Notes under the pieces: generated by a model
Databases searched by the model: none
What the model was told of the DNA's origin: nothing
The model's input: the letters and a program-made list of their open reading frames with translations, nothing else
Part shown: positions 17,326-26,125 of the stretch, one piece after another
Numbering within the stretch: the first letter of the stretch is position 1
How the letters are laid out: each line of letters opens with the position of its first letter
Source: Methylobacterium mesophilicum
GTDB lineage: Bacteria > Pseudomonadota > Alphaproteobacteria > Rhizobiales > Beijerinckiaceae
Length of the DNA stretch: 64,000 bases
NCBI RefSeq assembly: GCF_022179445.1
Contig: NZ_BPQU01000013.1
Coordinates: 85,610-149,609, forward strand
Reading direction: 5' to 3'
Translations under genes and position numbers: made by a program

Positions 17326-17724
17326 ATGTCCCGCATCACCACATCTCTCGTCGCCGGCGCATCGGCGCTGGCCATGATCGCCGGTTCATTCACCGCCGCC
17401 GAGGCGGCCCCTCTGCCGGCGCAAAGTGCCGTGCAGGTCGGCGGCCCCAGCACCCATATCGACACCGTCGGGTGGCGCCGGGGCTATTATGGCGGCGGCT
17501 ACGGATACCGCCGCGGCTATGGCGGCCGCGTCGCCGGCGCCGTCGCGGCCGGTGCCGCCCTCGGCATCATCGGCGGGGCGCTGGCCGCCAGTGCGGCTCC
17601 CCGCTACGGCTATTACGGCGGCTACGGCTACCCGGCCTATGGCTACGGCTACGCGCCGGTCCGCAGCTACGCCTATCCCGCTTATGGCTACCCGGCTTAC
17701 GGCTACGACGATTACGGCTGGTAA
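17326..17724 (+). CDS. Secreted Gly/Tyr-rich protein
   Basis: 132 residues from the ATG at 17326, with GGAGGAAG upstream. Residues 1-27 form a signal peptide (ending TAAEAA). The rest is low-complexity: repeats of YGGGYGY, GYPAYGY and a hydrophobic glycine-rich stretch (VAGAVAAGAALGIIGGALAAS) that may insert in or span a membrane. Such proteins are common in Methylobacterium and Bradyrhizobium and have no known function; an envelope or surface role is inferred. A terminator follows. Confidence 0.7.
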   Translation: MSRITTSLVAGASALAMIAGSFTAAEAAPLPAQSAVQVGGPSTHIDTVGWRRGYYGGGYGYRRGYGGRVAGAVAAGAALGIIGGALAASAAPRYGYYGGYGYPAYGYGYAPVRSYAYPAYGYPAYGYDDYGW

Positions 17725-17750
17725 GTCCGTATTCCAATCTGCTCCAACAT

Positions 17751-17779
17751 TCCCGGTCTCATCGAGGCCGGGATTTTTT
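17751..17779 (+). terminator. Intrinsic terminator after the Gly/Tyr-rich gene
   Basis: TCCCGGTCTC pairs with GAGGCCGGGA (one G-U pair) around an ATC loop and is followed by six T residues. Confidence 0.85.
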
Positions 17780-17937
17780 GTCACCTGTCAGACACGCTGT
17801 CCTGGGCCGAGTCCCCGATCCGAATCACCTTCAACGGGAGCCGCAAGCTTCAGCCAAGGCCCGCGAGGCTAGTCTGCCGCAGGCCATGTGATCGGATCCC
17901 TCCGAGGCCGAATCGTCCTCGTCAGGAGACCGACGCC

Positions 17938-18270
17938 ATGACTCGCCACACCGTCGCGCTTGCGGCCGGCGTCTTATCCGCCGTGACGGCCGGCGGCGTT
18001 TGCTTCGCCGCGGATCTGGGGCCGTATCGCGCCCAACGCGCCGTCCCGGTCGCACGCCCGCCCGTGGGTGCGGGACTCGTCGCAGAGGCACGGGTCCGTC
18101 CGGAATACAGCTATTACGGCGAGTACGGCTATCCGGTGCCGTTCGGTTACGGATACGGATACGCGCCGACCCCTGGTCGCAACATGGAATACGGCTATTA
18201 CGGCCCGACCTACTATGTGTTCGCGCCGGACACGTATCGCGGTCCGGTCTTCGGCTATCACGAGTGGTAG
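17938..18270 (+). CDS. Secreted Tyr-rich protein
   Basis: 110 residues from the ATG at 17938, with CAGGAGACC upstream. Signal peptide of about 25 residues (AAGVLSAVTAGGVCFAA). The mature chain is rich in Tyr, Gly and Pro with YYGEYGYP and FGYGYGYAP type repeats. It is a second small surface-type protein after the Gly/Tyr-rich gene at 17326 and may share its role. No domain is recognised. Confidence 0.65.
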   Translation: MTRHTVALAAGVLSAVTAGGVCFAADLGPYRAQRAVPVARPPVGAGLVAEARVRPEYSYYGEYGYPVPFGYGYGYAPTPGRNMEYGYYGPTYYVFAPDTYRGPVFGYHEW

Positions 18271-18316
18271 TCGGCCGTCGCGAGCGCGGGTATCGGTGCG
18301 GGATGAGGCCGACCCC

Positions 18317-18574
18317 GTGCAGGACGACGAACCGGATCGTGTCGAACTCGACTTGACCGGGTTGAAATGCCCGCTCCCGGTCCTGCGCACCCGCAAGGCC
18401 CTGCGCGCGCTGGGCGCCGGGCGGGTCCTGGTGGTCACCTGCACGGATCCGATGGCGATGATCGACATCCCGAACCTCGTGCGCGAGGAGGGTGCCCGGC
18501 TCGATTCGGCCGAGCGGGACGGCGATCGCCTGCGTTTCCGCATGACGGCCTCCGCGAAGCCGCCGCATTCCTGA
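18317..18574 (+). CDS. TusA-like sulfurtransferase
   Basis: 85 residues from a GTG at 18317 with GGATGAGG upstream; a GTG at 18296 is the other option. The SirA/TusA motif DLTGLKCPLPVLRTRKAL carries the active cysteine in the CPxP motif, followed by the short beta-alpha fold. TusA proteins accept sulphur from cysteine desulphurase and pass it on for tRNA thiolation or molybdenum cofactor work. It directly precedes a NUDIX gene (38 bp) and the two probably form an operon. Confidence 0.85.
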   Translation: MQDDEPDRVELDLTGLKCPLPVLRTRKALRALGAGRVLVVTCTDPMAMIDIPNLVREEGARLDSAERDGDRLRFRMTASAKPPHS

Positions 18575-18612
18575 GCGATCCGTCCGGTTCCCAGGGATAT
18601 GGCGGAGACGGC

Positions 18613-19179
18613 ATGGCACCACGGATCGGGGGCGTGCGCCTCGTGCACGAGGGATGGGCCCGCTACCTCGTGGCCGAGGTGATGCAGGACGACGGCACGC
18701 GCATCACGCGCGAAATGGAGGATCACGGCCGCGCCGTCGCGGTGCTGCCGTACGATCCGGTCCGGCGGGTGGCGACGCTGGTCTCGCAGTTCCGGGCGCC
18801 GGTGCTCTATTCCGGCGGTCCGCCGAGCCATGTCGAGGTCCCGGCGGGGCTGCTCGATGACGGCGCGCCGGAGGACGAGGTCCGGCGCGAGGCCGCCGAG
18901 GAGACCGGGCTGCGCCTCGGCACCCTCGACCTCGTGGCCAGCGCCTGGACGATGCCGGGCATCTCGACCGAGCGGATGGACCTGTTCCTGGCGGCCTACG
19001 GGGAATCCGACCGCACCGGCGCCGGCGGCGGCCTGGCCGCGGAGGGTGAGGCGGTGGCCGTGCATGAGATCCCGCTGCCGGAACTCCTGGCCATGACCCG
19101 CCGCGGCGCCCTCACCGACATGAAGTCGCTGCTGCTGCTCTTTGCTCTCCAATTGCGCCGGCCGGAGTTGTTTGCGTAG
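18613..19179 (+). CDS. NUDIX hydrolase (ADP-sugar pyrophosphatase-like)
   Basis: 188 residues; the ATG at 18613 has GGCGGAGA upstream. The NUDIX box is complete: GLLDDGAPEDEV continuing into RREAAEETGL, which matches GX5EX7REUXEEXGU. The region before it (VSQFRAPVLYSG) and after it (TMPGISTERMDLFLA) resembles the NudF/NudK subgroup, which cleaves ADP-ribose or GDP-mannose. Given the polysaccharide genes nearby a sugar-nucleotide substrate is possible, but this is inference. Confidence 0.85.
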   Translation: MAPRIGGVRLVHEGWARYLVAEVMQDDGTRITREMEDHGRAVAVLPYDPVRRVATLVSQFRAPVLYSGGPPSHVEVPAGLLDDGAPEDEVRREAAEETGLRLGTLDLVASAWTMPGISTERMDLFLAAYGESDRTGAGGGLAAEGEAVAVHEIPLPELLAMTRRGALTDMKSLLLLFALQLRRPELFA

Positions 19180-19315
19180 CCGACTGAAGCTCGCCCGCGA
19201 CACGTTGGAATGACAGACGACGGTGGGGCGAAGCCGGACGAACGACTGTCCAATCACGCTGACGATCAGGGCGTGGATGGGATGGGGCTTGCGCACCCGG
19301 CGCCGGCCCGCCCCC

Positions 19316-20140
19316 TCAATCCCGCCGCCCCGAAACCCGGTCGCGCACGGCGATGCCGATGAAGCGCCAGGATTCGATGAAGTAGCGGCGGAAGAGACGG
19401 CGCGGGGCGCATAGGAAGCGGAACACCCATTCGAGGCCGAGCCGTTGCATCAGCCACGGAGCGCGGGGGAGGCAGCCGGCCGCGACCGAGAGGGCGTCGC
19501 CGACGCAGAACACCACCGGGTTGCCCAGCGCCCGACCCTGGCGATCGACCCAGACTTCCGATTTCGGTGCGCCGACGCCCATCACCAGAAGGGTGGTGCC
19601 GTGGGCGCGGATCCGCGCGGCCAGGGCGCTGCCGTAAGACGCGTCGTCCTCGAAGCCGAAGGGCGGCACCGCGCTCGCCACCGCGCCGTCCGGCAGGCCG
19701 GCGGCCTGGAGGCGCGTGGTCAGCATGTCGGCGACGTCCTGGCGGGCGGCGACGAAGAACACCCGGCGGGCGTAGGGCGGCGGGTCGGCCAGGATGCAGG
19801 CCAGGAGGTCGTGGCCGGTGATCCGCTCCGCCGGCCGGCCGCTCGCCACCCGGGCGAGCCAGACCAGCGGCATGCCGTCGAGGGTCCGGGCGGCGGCGCG
19901 CGCGTAGGCGCCCCGGAAATCCGCGTCCTCGGCGAGTTGGACGACGTGGTCGACGTTGGCGGTGACGATCGTCCGGGGCCCGTCCGAGCGCCGTGCCGCC
20001 ACCGCGGTCACAATCGCGGACGCGGTGCCGACGTGGAAGCCGTAGCCGAACAGCGTGACGGTCGTGGGCGGCTCCGGAGCAGCCCGGTCCTGCGACGCCG
20101 CCTCCGAGTCTGCCGGGCTCGGAGCCTCGACATCACGCAT
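19316..20140 (-). CDS. WecG/TagA/CpsF family glycosyltransferase
   Basis: 274 residues. The family fold (GT26) is shown by TIVTANVDHVVQLAED, RTLDGMPLVWLARV, the central FFVAARQDVADML and LLVMGVGAPKSEVWVDRQ, and a C-terminal WVFRFLCAPRRLFRRYF. GT26 enzymes such as WecG and GumM add ManNAcA, ManNAc or glucuronic acid to lipid-linked polysaccharide precursors at the inner face of the membrane. The start codon lies 8 bp inside the end of the Wzz gene, so the two are translationally coupled. No Wzx or Wzy lies in this cluster. Confidence 0.88.
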   Translation of the reverse strand: MRDVEAPSPADSEAASQDRAAPEPPTTVTLFGYGFHVGTASAIVTAVAARRSDGPRTIVTANVDHVVQLAEDADFRGAYARAAARTLDGMPLVWLARVASGRPAERITGHDLLACILADPPPYARRVFFVAARQDVADMLTTRLQAAGLPDGAVASAVPPFGFEDDASYGSALAARIRAHGTTLLVMGVGAPKSEVWVDRQGRALGNPVVFCVGDALSVAAGCLPRAPWLMQRLGLEWVFRFLCAPRRLFRRYFIESWRFIGIAVRDRVSGRRD

Positions 20141-21608
20141 CGGCGGCCCGGAAGCTGGTCCCGGGGCGTGCGACGGCCCGGCGGAACCGCCGACGATCGC
20201 TGTCGGCGCCGAGCGCCAACGCGATGGCGCCGCCGAGCAGCAGGCCGAGCACGAGGGCCACCGGCAGCACGATCTTCGGCGAGGGCGGGAAGGTCCGCTG
20301 GCGGGCCGGCGTCGCCACTGAGATGATCCGGACGTTGGTGGTGTTGAGGCGCTCCTGCTCGCTCGCCTCGCGGGCGCGCTTCAGATAGGCCTCGTAGACT
20401 CCCCGGCGGGCCTCCAGCGTCCGCTCCAGCTCGCGTAAGCCCACATAGGCGCGGTCGCTGCTCACGGTCTCGGTCTTCACCCGGTCGAGATTGGTCCGGA
20501 TCGCCGCCTCGCTGGCGGCGGCCCGGTCGTAATCCTTCTGGGTCGTGTCGATGATCCGCTCCTTCTCGCGCTGGATCAGGCGCTGGAGGTCACGCTGCTG
20601 GGCGTATTGCTCGGCCATGGCCGGGTGGCGCTCGCCGAGCCGGGTCGCGAGCTCGGCGGTGTTGCGCGAGAGCGTGGCGTATTGCTGCCGCAGCGCCTGC
20701 ATCTCCAGGGATTGCAGCATCTCCGGCAGGGCGGTGCTCGGGTCCGAGGTGCGCATCTTGCGGGCTTGGTCCAACCGCGACTTCGCCTCAGCGGTCTTGA
20801 TCGACGCGGTGACGAGCTGCTGGTTGAGGTCGCCGAGCTGCTGGTCGGTCAGCAGGCGGCCACTCGAGGCCACGAGCTTGTGGGCCTCGCGGTAGCGCAC
20901 CACCTCGCCCTCGGCCTGCTCGACGTCGCGCTTCAGGCTGCCCAGCCGTCCGGTGAGCGCGTCGAAGGCGCGCCGCGCCGTATCGGTGCGGGCGGCGGCC
21001 TCCTCGGCGAAGTAGGCGTCGCCGATGGCGTTGGCGATCCGGGCGGCCTTCTCCGGATCGCGCGATTGCACCGAGGCGTCGATCACGAAGGTCCGCTCGG
21101 CCCGGCGGACGCTGAGCTTGGTCTGGAGCGTGTCGAGGGCGATGTTGACCGGGTCGCGGCTCGCGGCCGGAGGCAGCATGCCGAGCGCACCCTTGATCCA
21201 GGCGATCGTCGGGTTGTTGCCGTCGGGGAGCACGAACTCGTCGTCCTGGTCGAGATGCAGCTTGGCGATCACCCGGCGCAGGACGTTGTCGGACTGGATC
21301 ACCCGCACCTGGCTCTCGGCGATGGAGACGCCGCTATCGGCCTGGGGCTGGCGGGCGTTCACGTCGTTCTCGACCACCCGTAGGTCGCTGGGATCGACCA
21401 GGACCTGAATGGAGGAAGTGTAGCGCGGCGGGATCAGGCCGAGCAGCGCCACGGCGGCCGCCACCATGAACAGGGCGCCCAGCACGATGAAGCCGCTGCC
21501 CCGCCACAGGCGGCGCAGGATCACCCGCGCCTCCGGCCGGGATTCGACCTGGGGCAGCACCATGCGGACGGGCTGCTCACCGCTCATGCGTGTCGAGAAG
21601 TCGAACAT
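20133..21608 (-). CDS. Wzz/GumC family polysaccharide chain-length regulator
   Basis: 491 residues. A membrane helix near residues 35-60 (FIVLGALFMVAAAVALLGL), the Wzz domain with YTSSIQVLVDPSDLRVVEN, a long coiled-coil region (about 190-400, many Glu, Lys, Arg and Gln), and a second membrane helix near the C-terminus (IVLPVALVLGLLLGGAIAL) give the classic co-polymerase layout. There is no C-terminal kinase domain, unlike the second such protein at 45409. It should sit in the inner membrane and set polymer length. It is coupled to the GT26 gene. Confidence 0.9.
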   Translation of the reverse strand: MFDFSTRMSGEQPVRMVLPQVESRPEARVILRRLWRGSGFIVLGALFMVAAAVALLGLIPPRYTSSIQVLVDPSDLRVVENDVNARQPQADSGVSIAESQVRVIQSDNVLRRVIAKLHLDQDDEFVLPDGNNPTIAWIKGALGMLPPAASRDPVNIALDTLQTKLSVRRAERTFVIDASVQSRDPEKAARIANAIGDAYFAEEAAARTDTARRAFDALTGRLGSLKRDVEQAEGEVVRYREAHKLVASSGRLLTDQQLGDLNQQLVTASIKTAEAKSRLDQARKMRTSDPSTALPEMLQSLEMQALRQQYATLSRNTAELATRLGERHPAMAEQYAQQRDLQRLIQREKERIIDTTQKDYDRAAASEAAIRTNLDRVKTETVSSDRAYVGLRELERTLEARRGVYEAYLKRAREASEQERLNTTNVRIISVATPARQRTFPPSPKIVLPVALVLGLLLGGAIALALGADSDRRRFRRAVARPGTSFRAADA

Positions 21609-21890
21609 GCGCCTCGCTCCTGACCTGTCGGACGACGACCGGTGCCGTCTTCCACCGCCATCCTGCTCCCGTCCCCTTTCCGGTCACCACCGTGCCGATC
21701 CGGGACAGAACCTCCACCGAGGCGGTGTCTTCCTCGACACTCCAGCAACCAGCATACCGAACCAGTACTCTCGCCTTGATGCACACCCTGCAGCAGCAAC
21801 CGTATAGATATCGCCGCTAGAACGAGAACGGTCTGTCACGATTTTGTGGCCCGATCAGGCCTTTAAATGTTGGGGACTACGTAAACGGAC
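21609..21890. other. Intergenic gap upstream of the Wzz gene
   Basis: 282 bp that probably carries a minus-strand promoter for wzz; AT-richer than its surroundings. A GGCC-CGATCA-GGCC palindrome lies at about 21850-21863. No gene. Confidence 0.4.
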
Positions 21891-22985
21891 TCATCCGATG
21901 CGGGTGGTGCCCGGTTCCGCGTATGCGTCCGGATCCCCCGCCAGGAAGCGCCCGAAGCGCTCCTTGTCCTCGGACGCAGCCGCGTTCCACCGCGCCACGT
22001 TCCCACGGCTTTCCGCCGCCGACCGGGTGAGGCCGCCTTCGCCGACCCAGGCGGCGAGCGCTGCCGCAGCGGCCTCTGGATCCTCGGGGCGGATCAGCAG
22101 GGCGGAGGCGTCCAGCACCTCGCGGAACACCGGCGCGTCCGGTGCCACCACCGGCAGGCCGCCATGCTGCACCTCCAGCAGGGGCAAGCCGAGCCCCTCG
22201 GCTTTCGATGTCGAGAGCAGCAGGTGGCAGGAGCCGGCCAGCGCCCGCAGCTCCGCATCGGCGAGATACCCGTACCGGTGGAGGTAAGGCGGCGGGTCGT
22301 CCAGGAAGGCGTGGCGGCCCCAGCCGACCCGGCCGACCAGGTGCAGTTCCGCCGGCATTCCGGCCCGGTTGAGCGCGGCGACCAGCGCCAGGGAGGCCGC
22401 ATAGTCCTTGCGCGGCTCGATCGTGCCGATCGCCAGCAGGCGCAACGGCATGCCCGGACCATAGGACGCCGGCCCCGGCAGGTCGGCGAGGCCGAAGGCG
22501 TCCCGCACGGACGGCCTCAGCAGGGCGACCCGTGCGTGCGGCGGGCTGACGGCCCGGACGGCGTGTCCGGTGGTGCGGCTGTTCACAAACAGGTTCGGGC
22601 ACCAGCGCAGCGCCCGGGCGAAGCTCGGGCTCATGTAGAGCCGGCTCTTCAGGCTCAGATCCTCCGGCCGGTCGAGCAGGAAGGTGTCGTGGACGTAGAA
22701 CAGGCAGCGTTCGGCCGCGACGGCACAGAGCGGCCCCGGCGGGAAGCCCGGGAACAGGAAGAGCGCGTCGCGGTCGGCCAGCGTCCGCAGCGGCAGGCCG
22801 AACTGTTGCTGCGCGATCATTCCGGGCAGCGAGCCGCTGGTGACCGGCCGGACATCGTGCGGTGCGAGCCGGTCCGGGGCGAACAGGTCGAGGGTGATCC
22901 GCTCGATCCCGGTGACGTGGCCGCGCAGATGGGTCCGGTCGAGATAGATCCGCCGGGCGCCCTGCCGTTCGGGAGCCGACCTCAC
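21891..22985 (-). CDS. GT4-type glycosyltransferase
   Basis: 364 residues of GT-B fold: IYLDRTHLRGHVTGIERITLDLF at the N-terminus carries the HVTGIxR motif, and the C-terminal donor site reads IGTIEPRKDYAASLAL, then HLVGRVGWG, then STSKAEGLGLPLLEVQ with the acidic E-x7-E motif. The enzyme transfers a sugar from a nucleotide donor during lipopolysaccharide or exopolysaccharide assembly. It overlaps the upstream glycosyltransferase gene by 4 bp. Confidence 0.85.
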   Translation of the reverse strand: MRSAPERQGARRIYLDRTHLRGHVTGIERITLDLFAPDRLAPHDVRPVTSGSLPGMIAQQQFGLPLRTLADRDALFLFPGFPPGPLCAVAAERCLFYVHDTFLLDRPEDLSLKSRLYMSPSFARALRWCPNLFVNSRTTGHAVRAVSPPHARVALLRPSVRDAFGLADLPGPASYGPGMPLRLLAIGTIEPRKDYAASLALVAALNRAGMPAELHLVGRVGWGRHAFLDDPPPYLHRYGYLADAELRALAGSCHLLLSTSKAEGLGLPLLEVQHGGLPVVAPDAPVFREVLDASALLIRPEDPEAAAAALAAWVGEGGLTRSAAESRGNVARWNAAASEDKERFGRFLAGDPDAYAEPGTTRIG

Positions 22986-24967
22986 GGAACGCTCCGCCGC
23001 AGGGTGCCGGCGAGGTACAGGCAGCGGCGCACGAACAACGGCATGCGCCGGCCGAGCACCATCTGCTTGGCCCGGCGCAGCCGGCGCACCAGGGGCCGGG
23101 AGGGCGCCGGCACCGTGCCGGACGCACCCCGCTGCCGGTCCGCCGCGAACGGGAAATGGCCGAGCAGAGCGGGCGTGAAGGTGGGCCGCCCGGAGCCGGT
23201 CAGCAGCCCGCGCGCACGGACGATGCGGTCGAGCGACAGGGCGGCGGCCGCCGGGCTATGGCGGCTCTCCAAAGCGATGCGCGCGAAGGCCCCGAGCCGC
23301 GCCCGCGCCCCGGCATCGTCCACCAGCTCGGCCAGGGCCTGGGACAGGGCGCCGGGCTCGAGCGGGACGAGGCGGCCGGACACGCCGTCGATCACCGACG
23401 AGGTCAGGCCGGAGGTGCGGTAGGCCAGCGTCGGCACCCCACACAGGCCGGCCTCGATCGGCGTCTGTCCCAAGGTCTCGTGGCGGCTCGCGGTGACGTG
23501 GAGGTCGCAGGCCCCGTACCAGGCGGCCAGGATCTCCTCGTCCGCGATCAGCCCCGGCGCGAACAGGTTCGGCACGCCGAGCCGGGCCGGATCGTCGAGC
23601 CGGCCGATCGCCACGACGCCGACGCCCAGCCGCGCCACGGCCTGGAGCGCGGCGCGCAGATCGGAAAAACCCTTGTCGGGTCCGTCGACGATCACCGCCG
23701 AGACCAGGATCAGCACATCGTCCGCGGGCAGGCCGAGCCGGCGGCGCAGGGCCGCGCGGTCGCCGGGCCGGAACGCGGCGGTCGGGAAGGCCAGCCGGAT
23801 CCGTTCGGCCACGGTGCCGGGCGGTGCCAGGTCCAGCGCGCGCGCCAAGGTCCAGTCGGAATTGGCCAGCAGCCAAGGCCCGGCGACACCGGACAGGACG
23901 GCACGCTTGCGCGCGTGCATGCCGGCGATCCGGTTCGGAGCGAGCTGCGGGTACTCGTCCGGGCCGGGACAGGTCGCGTCGCAGCCGGTGACGGCGCGGG
24001 TGCAGGCGCGCGGATGGCAGCAGCGGCCGGTGAGCGGGAACAGGTCGTGCAGCACCAGCGCCACCGGGCCGCGCCGGGCGAGGCGCCCGACCACGTCGAG
24101 GCTGCGGGTCGCCCCATGCAGGTTGCCGGCGAGGATCAGATCGGGAACGGCATCCGCGACCAGGGCCTCGGCCTTCGGGAAGGTGTCGGTCCATTCGGCG
24201 GCTTCGGGCCGGTCGCTCAGGGCGACGTGCGTCACCCGGTGACCCGCGAGCGCCAGCGCCTCGGCGAGCCGTCGCTGAGCCACACCGGCACCGCCCTGGG
24301 TACCGGTGCCGGTGAGGGAAACGATCGACAGGGCGTCGGGGGCCTCGGCCGACGCCCTGTCCGCCCGCTGCAGCAGCACCGGGCGGCCGATGGTCCCGCG
24401 GGCGGCGTCCGTCAATGCCGACCACGCGGCAGCGGCGTTCAGGCGGCCGTCCGCGTCGAGCATCGTCTGCCCGCCCAGGGCACCGCGCATCCACAGCACC
24501 TCGCCGCCGGTGAACGGCACGCCGCCCGGCGCGTCCGAAGCCGCCGTCCCGGGCGTGTCGAGCGCCAGCACCCTGTCGGCGAACAGGACGCGCAGGCCCG
24601 CCACCGCGAGCGCGCCGGTCAGCGCGGCCTCCAGAGCCAGCGCGGTGAGCGCCCCGGGGGCGAGCAGTTCGCCGGGGCTAAGCCAGAGCACGGCGTCGCA
24701 GGCGGCATCGGCCAACAGCGCCTCGACATGGGCGCGCCCGAGGTGCGCCGGGACGAGGTCGTGCCGCAGCTCCGGATAATCCTGGCGCAGCACCGAGGCG
24801 GCGGTGTCGCGCAGGTCCACCCCGGCGGCGGCGACCGTGACGACCCGGATCCGCGGCCACGGGCGTCCATCCGGCAGGGTGGCCGGTCGGCGGATCCCGG
24901 GCGCGGCGGCCCCGAACGGCCAGCCGGCGACCCCGTGAGCGGGCGGTGATGCGGGGGCGTCGGTCAA
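22982..24967 (-). CDS. Two-domain glycosyltransferase (degenerate GT-A plus GT4)
   Basis: 661 residues from a TTG at 24967; the frame stays open to an ATG at 25192, but that extra part looks non-coding and would overlap ccdA. The first 230 residues resemble a GT2-type domain (VVTVAAAGVDLRDTAASVLR, then a degenerate LWLSPGEL where DxD is expected). The remaining 430 form a GT4 domain: GTQGGAGVAQRRLAEALALA, LHDLFPLTGRCCHP with a cysteine cluster, and a donor site around SRHETLGQTPIEAGLCG. Fusion of the two suggests one gene product with a catalytic GT4 and an inactive or altered GT-A half. Start is uncertain. Confidence 0.75.
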   Translation of the reverse strand: MTDAPASPPAHGVAGWPFGAAAPGIRRPATLPDGRPWPRIRVVTVAAAGVDLRDTAASVLRQDYPELRHDLVPAHLGRAHVEALLADAACDAVLWLSPGELLAPGALTALALEAALTGALAVAGLRVLFADRVLALDTPGTAASDAPGGVPFTGGEVLWMRGALGGQTMLDADGRLNAAAAWSALTDAARGTIGRPVLLQRADRASAEAPDALSIVSLTGTGTQGGAGVAQRRLAEALALAGHRVTHVALSDRPEAAEWTDTFPKAEALVADAVPDLILAGNLHGATRSLDVVGRLARRGPVALVLHDLFPLTGRCCHPRACTRAVTGCDATCPGPDEYPQLAPNRIAGMHARKRAVLSGVAGPWLLANSDWTLARALDLAPPGTVAERIRLAFPTAAFRPGDRAALRRRLGLPADDVLILVSAVIVDGPDKGFSDLRAALQAVARLGVGVVAIGRLDDPARLGVPNLFAPGLIADEEILAAWYGACDLHVTASRHETLGQTPIEAGLCGVPTLAYRTSGLTSSVIDGVSGRLVPLEPGALSQALAELVDDAGARARLGAFARIALESRHSPAAAALSLDRIVRARGLLTGSGRPTFTPALLGHFPFAADRQRGASGTVPAPSRPLVRRLRRAKQMVLGRRMPLFVRRCLYLAGTLRRSVP

Positions 24968-25161
24968 GGTCGGTTCGTGGGTCCGAGGGGGCGTGCACCA
25001 TGACCCCGAAGGATGAAGATTGCCTCTCGGGCCGGACCATCCAGCGGCCTTCGACGCGGACCCCAGCGGCGCCGGCCGCCATGGGCAAGGCCGACCGGAC
25101 GGGAGGGTGCGTCGGTCATCACGGGGCTCCGTCTCGGCCGAGGCCGCCGGTGCAGCGCGTG

Positions 25162-25881
25162 TCAGTAGCGCGTTGTCACCGCGTTCAGCCAATCCGGCGA
25201 GGCCGCTACCGCCGCGGCCTCGACGCGCTTGTCGGTGCCGGTCAAGACGAGCAGGCCGAGCACAACCATCACGACCCCCAGGGCTGCCTTGACGCCCTTG
25301 CCGGCCGCCGCGAGCCCGCCCCGCCAGCGCATCAGCGCCTCGCGCGAGACGAAGCCCAGCAGCATCAGCGGCGCGGCGGCGCCGATCCCGAAGGCCAGCA
25401 TGGTGAGGGCGACGCTCCCGAGATGCTCGCCCCTTGCCGCCAGCAGCGACGCGGCGCCCAGAGTCGGCCCGACGCAGGGGCTCCAGGCCGCCCCCAGCAG
25501 CAGACCCACACCGAACTGACCGGACAGCCCCCCGGACCCGAACCCGCCGAAGCGTTCTTCCGCCCAGGCGCCGACCGGCCCCGCCGCCGTCGCGACCCGC
25601 GCCTGCAGACGCGGCAGCATCAGGACCGCGCCGAGGATGACGAGCAACACGGCGCCGGCGCTGCGGAACACGTCGCCGTCGAGCCCGATCGAGAAGCCGA
25701 TCGTGGCGACGAACAGCCCGATGGCTGTGAAAGACAGGGCCAGGCCGAGCGCCAGCGCCACGGGCCCCAGACGGTGCTCCGACGCGGCAGTGCCGAGCAC
25801 GATCGGCACCAGCGGCAGGACGCAGGGCGACAGCACCGACAGCAACCCCGCCAGGAACGCGAACCCCACCGTCCCCAGCAT
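25162..25881 (-). CDS. CcdA-like cytochrome c biogenesis / thiol transport protein
   Basis: 239 residues; the ATG at 25881 has GGGAGGATC upstream. Six hydrophobic segments are visible. The two cysteine sites typical of the CcdA/DsbD-beta family occur in LSVLSPCVLPLVP and AAWSPCVGPTLGAA. The family moves electrons across the inner membrane from cytoplasmic thioredoxin to periplasmic thiols, for cytochrome c maturation or disulphide control. It lies upstream of the polysaccharide genes on the same strand, with about 195 bp between, so the link may be only positional. Confidence 0.85.
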   Translation of the reverse strand: MLGTVGFAFLAGLLSVLSPCVLPLVPIVLGTAASEHRLGPVALALGLALSFTAIGLFVATIGFSIGLDGDVFRSAGAVLLVILGAVLMLPRLQARVATAAGPVGAWAEERFGGFGSGGLSGQFGVGLLLGAAWSPCVGPTLGAASLLAARGEHLGSVALTMLAFGIGAAAPLMLLGFVSREALMRWRGGLAAAGKGVKAALGVVMVVLGLLVLTGTDKRVEAAAVAASPDWLNAVTTRY

Positions 25882-26125
25882 CGTCCCGATCCTCCCACGG
25901 CGGTCACCCGTCGCGTCGGCTTCGCGCCGGGCGGGGACGGCGTCAACGGGGATGCCGATCACGGTCCGGTTGATCGCCCCGCGGATGTCCGTCGGACCCG
26001 TCGCGCCGGGTACCGGCATGAACATCAATATAGGTTAGGCAAGGTGCCGAGCGGAGCGGTTTATAATGGATGTCGGAGCCTCGGAGCCGACCTAACTTTT
26101 GCCGCGGAAGCCGCTAAACGGGGCT

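Noticed and set aside
24968..25192. Extension of the two-domain glycosyltransferase to an ATG at 25192
   Set aside because: The added 75 residues have shadow-frame composition and would overlap ccdA; a TTG at 24967 starts just before the recognisable domain.
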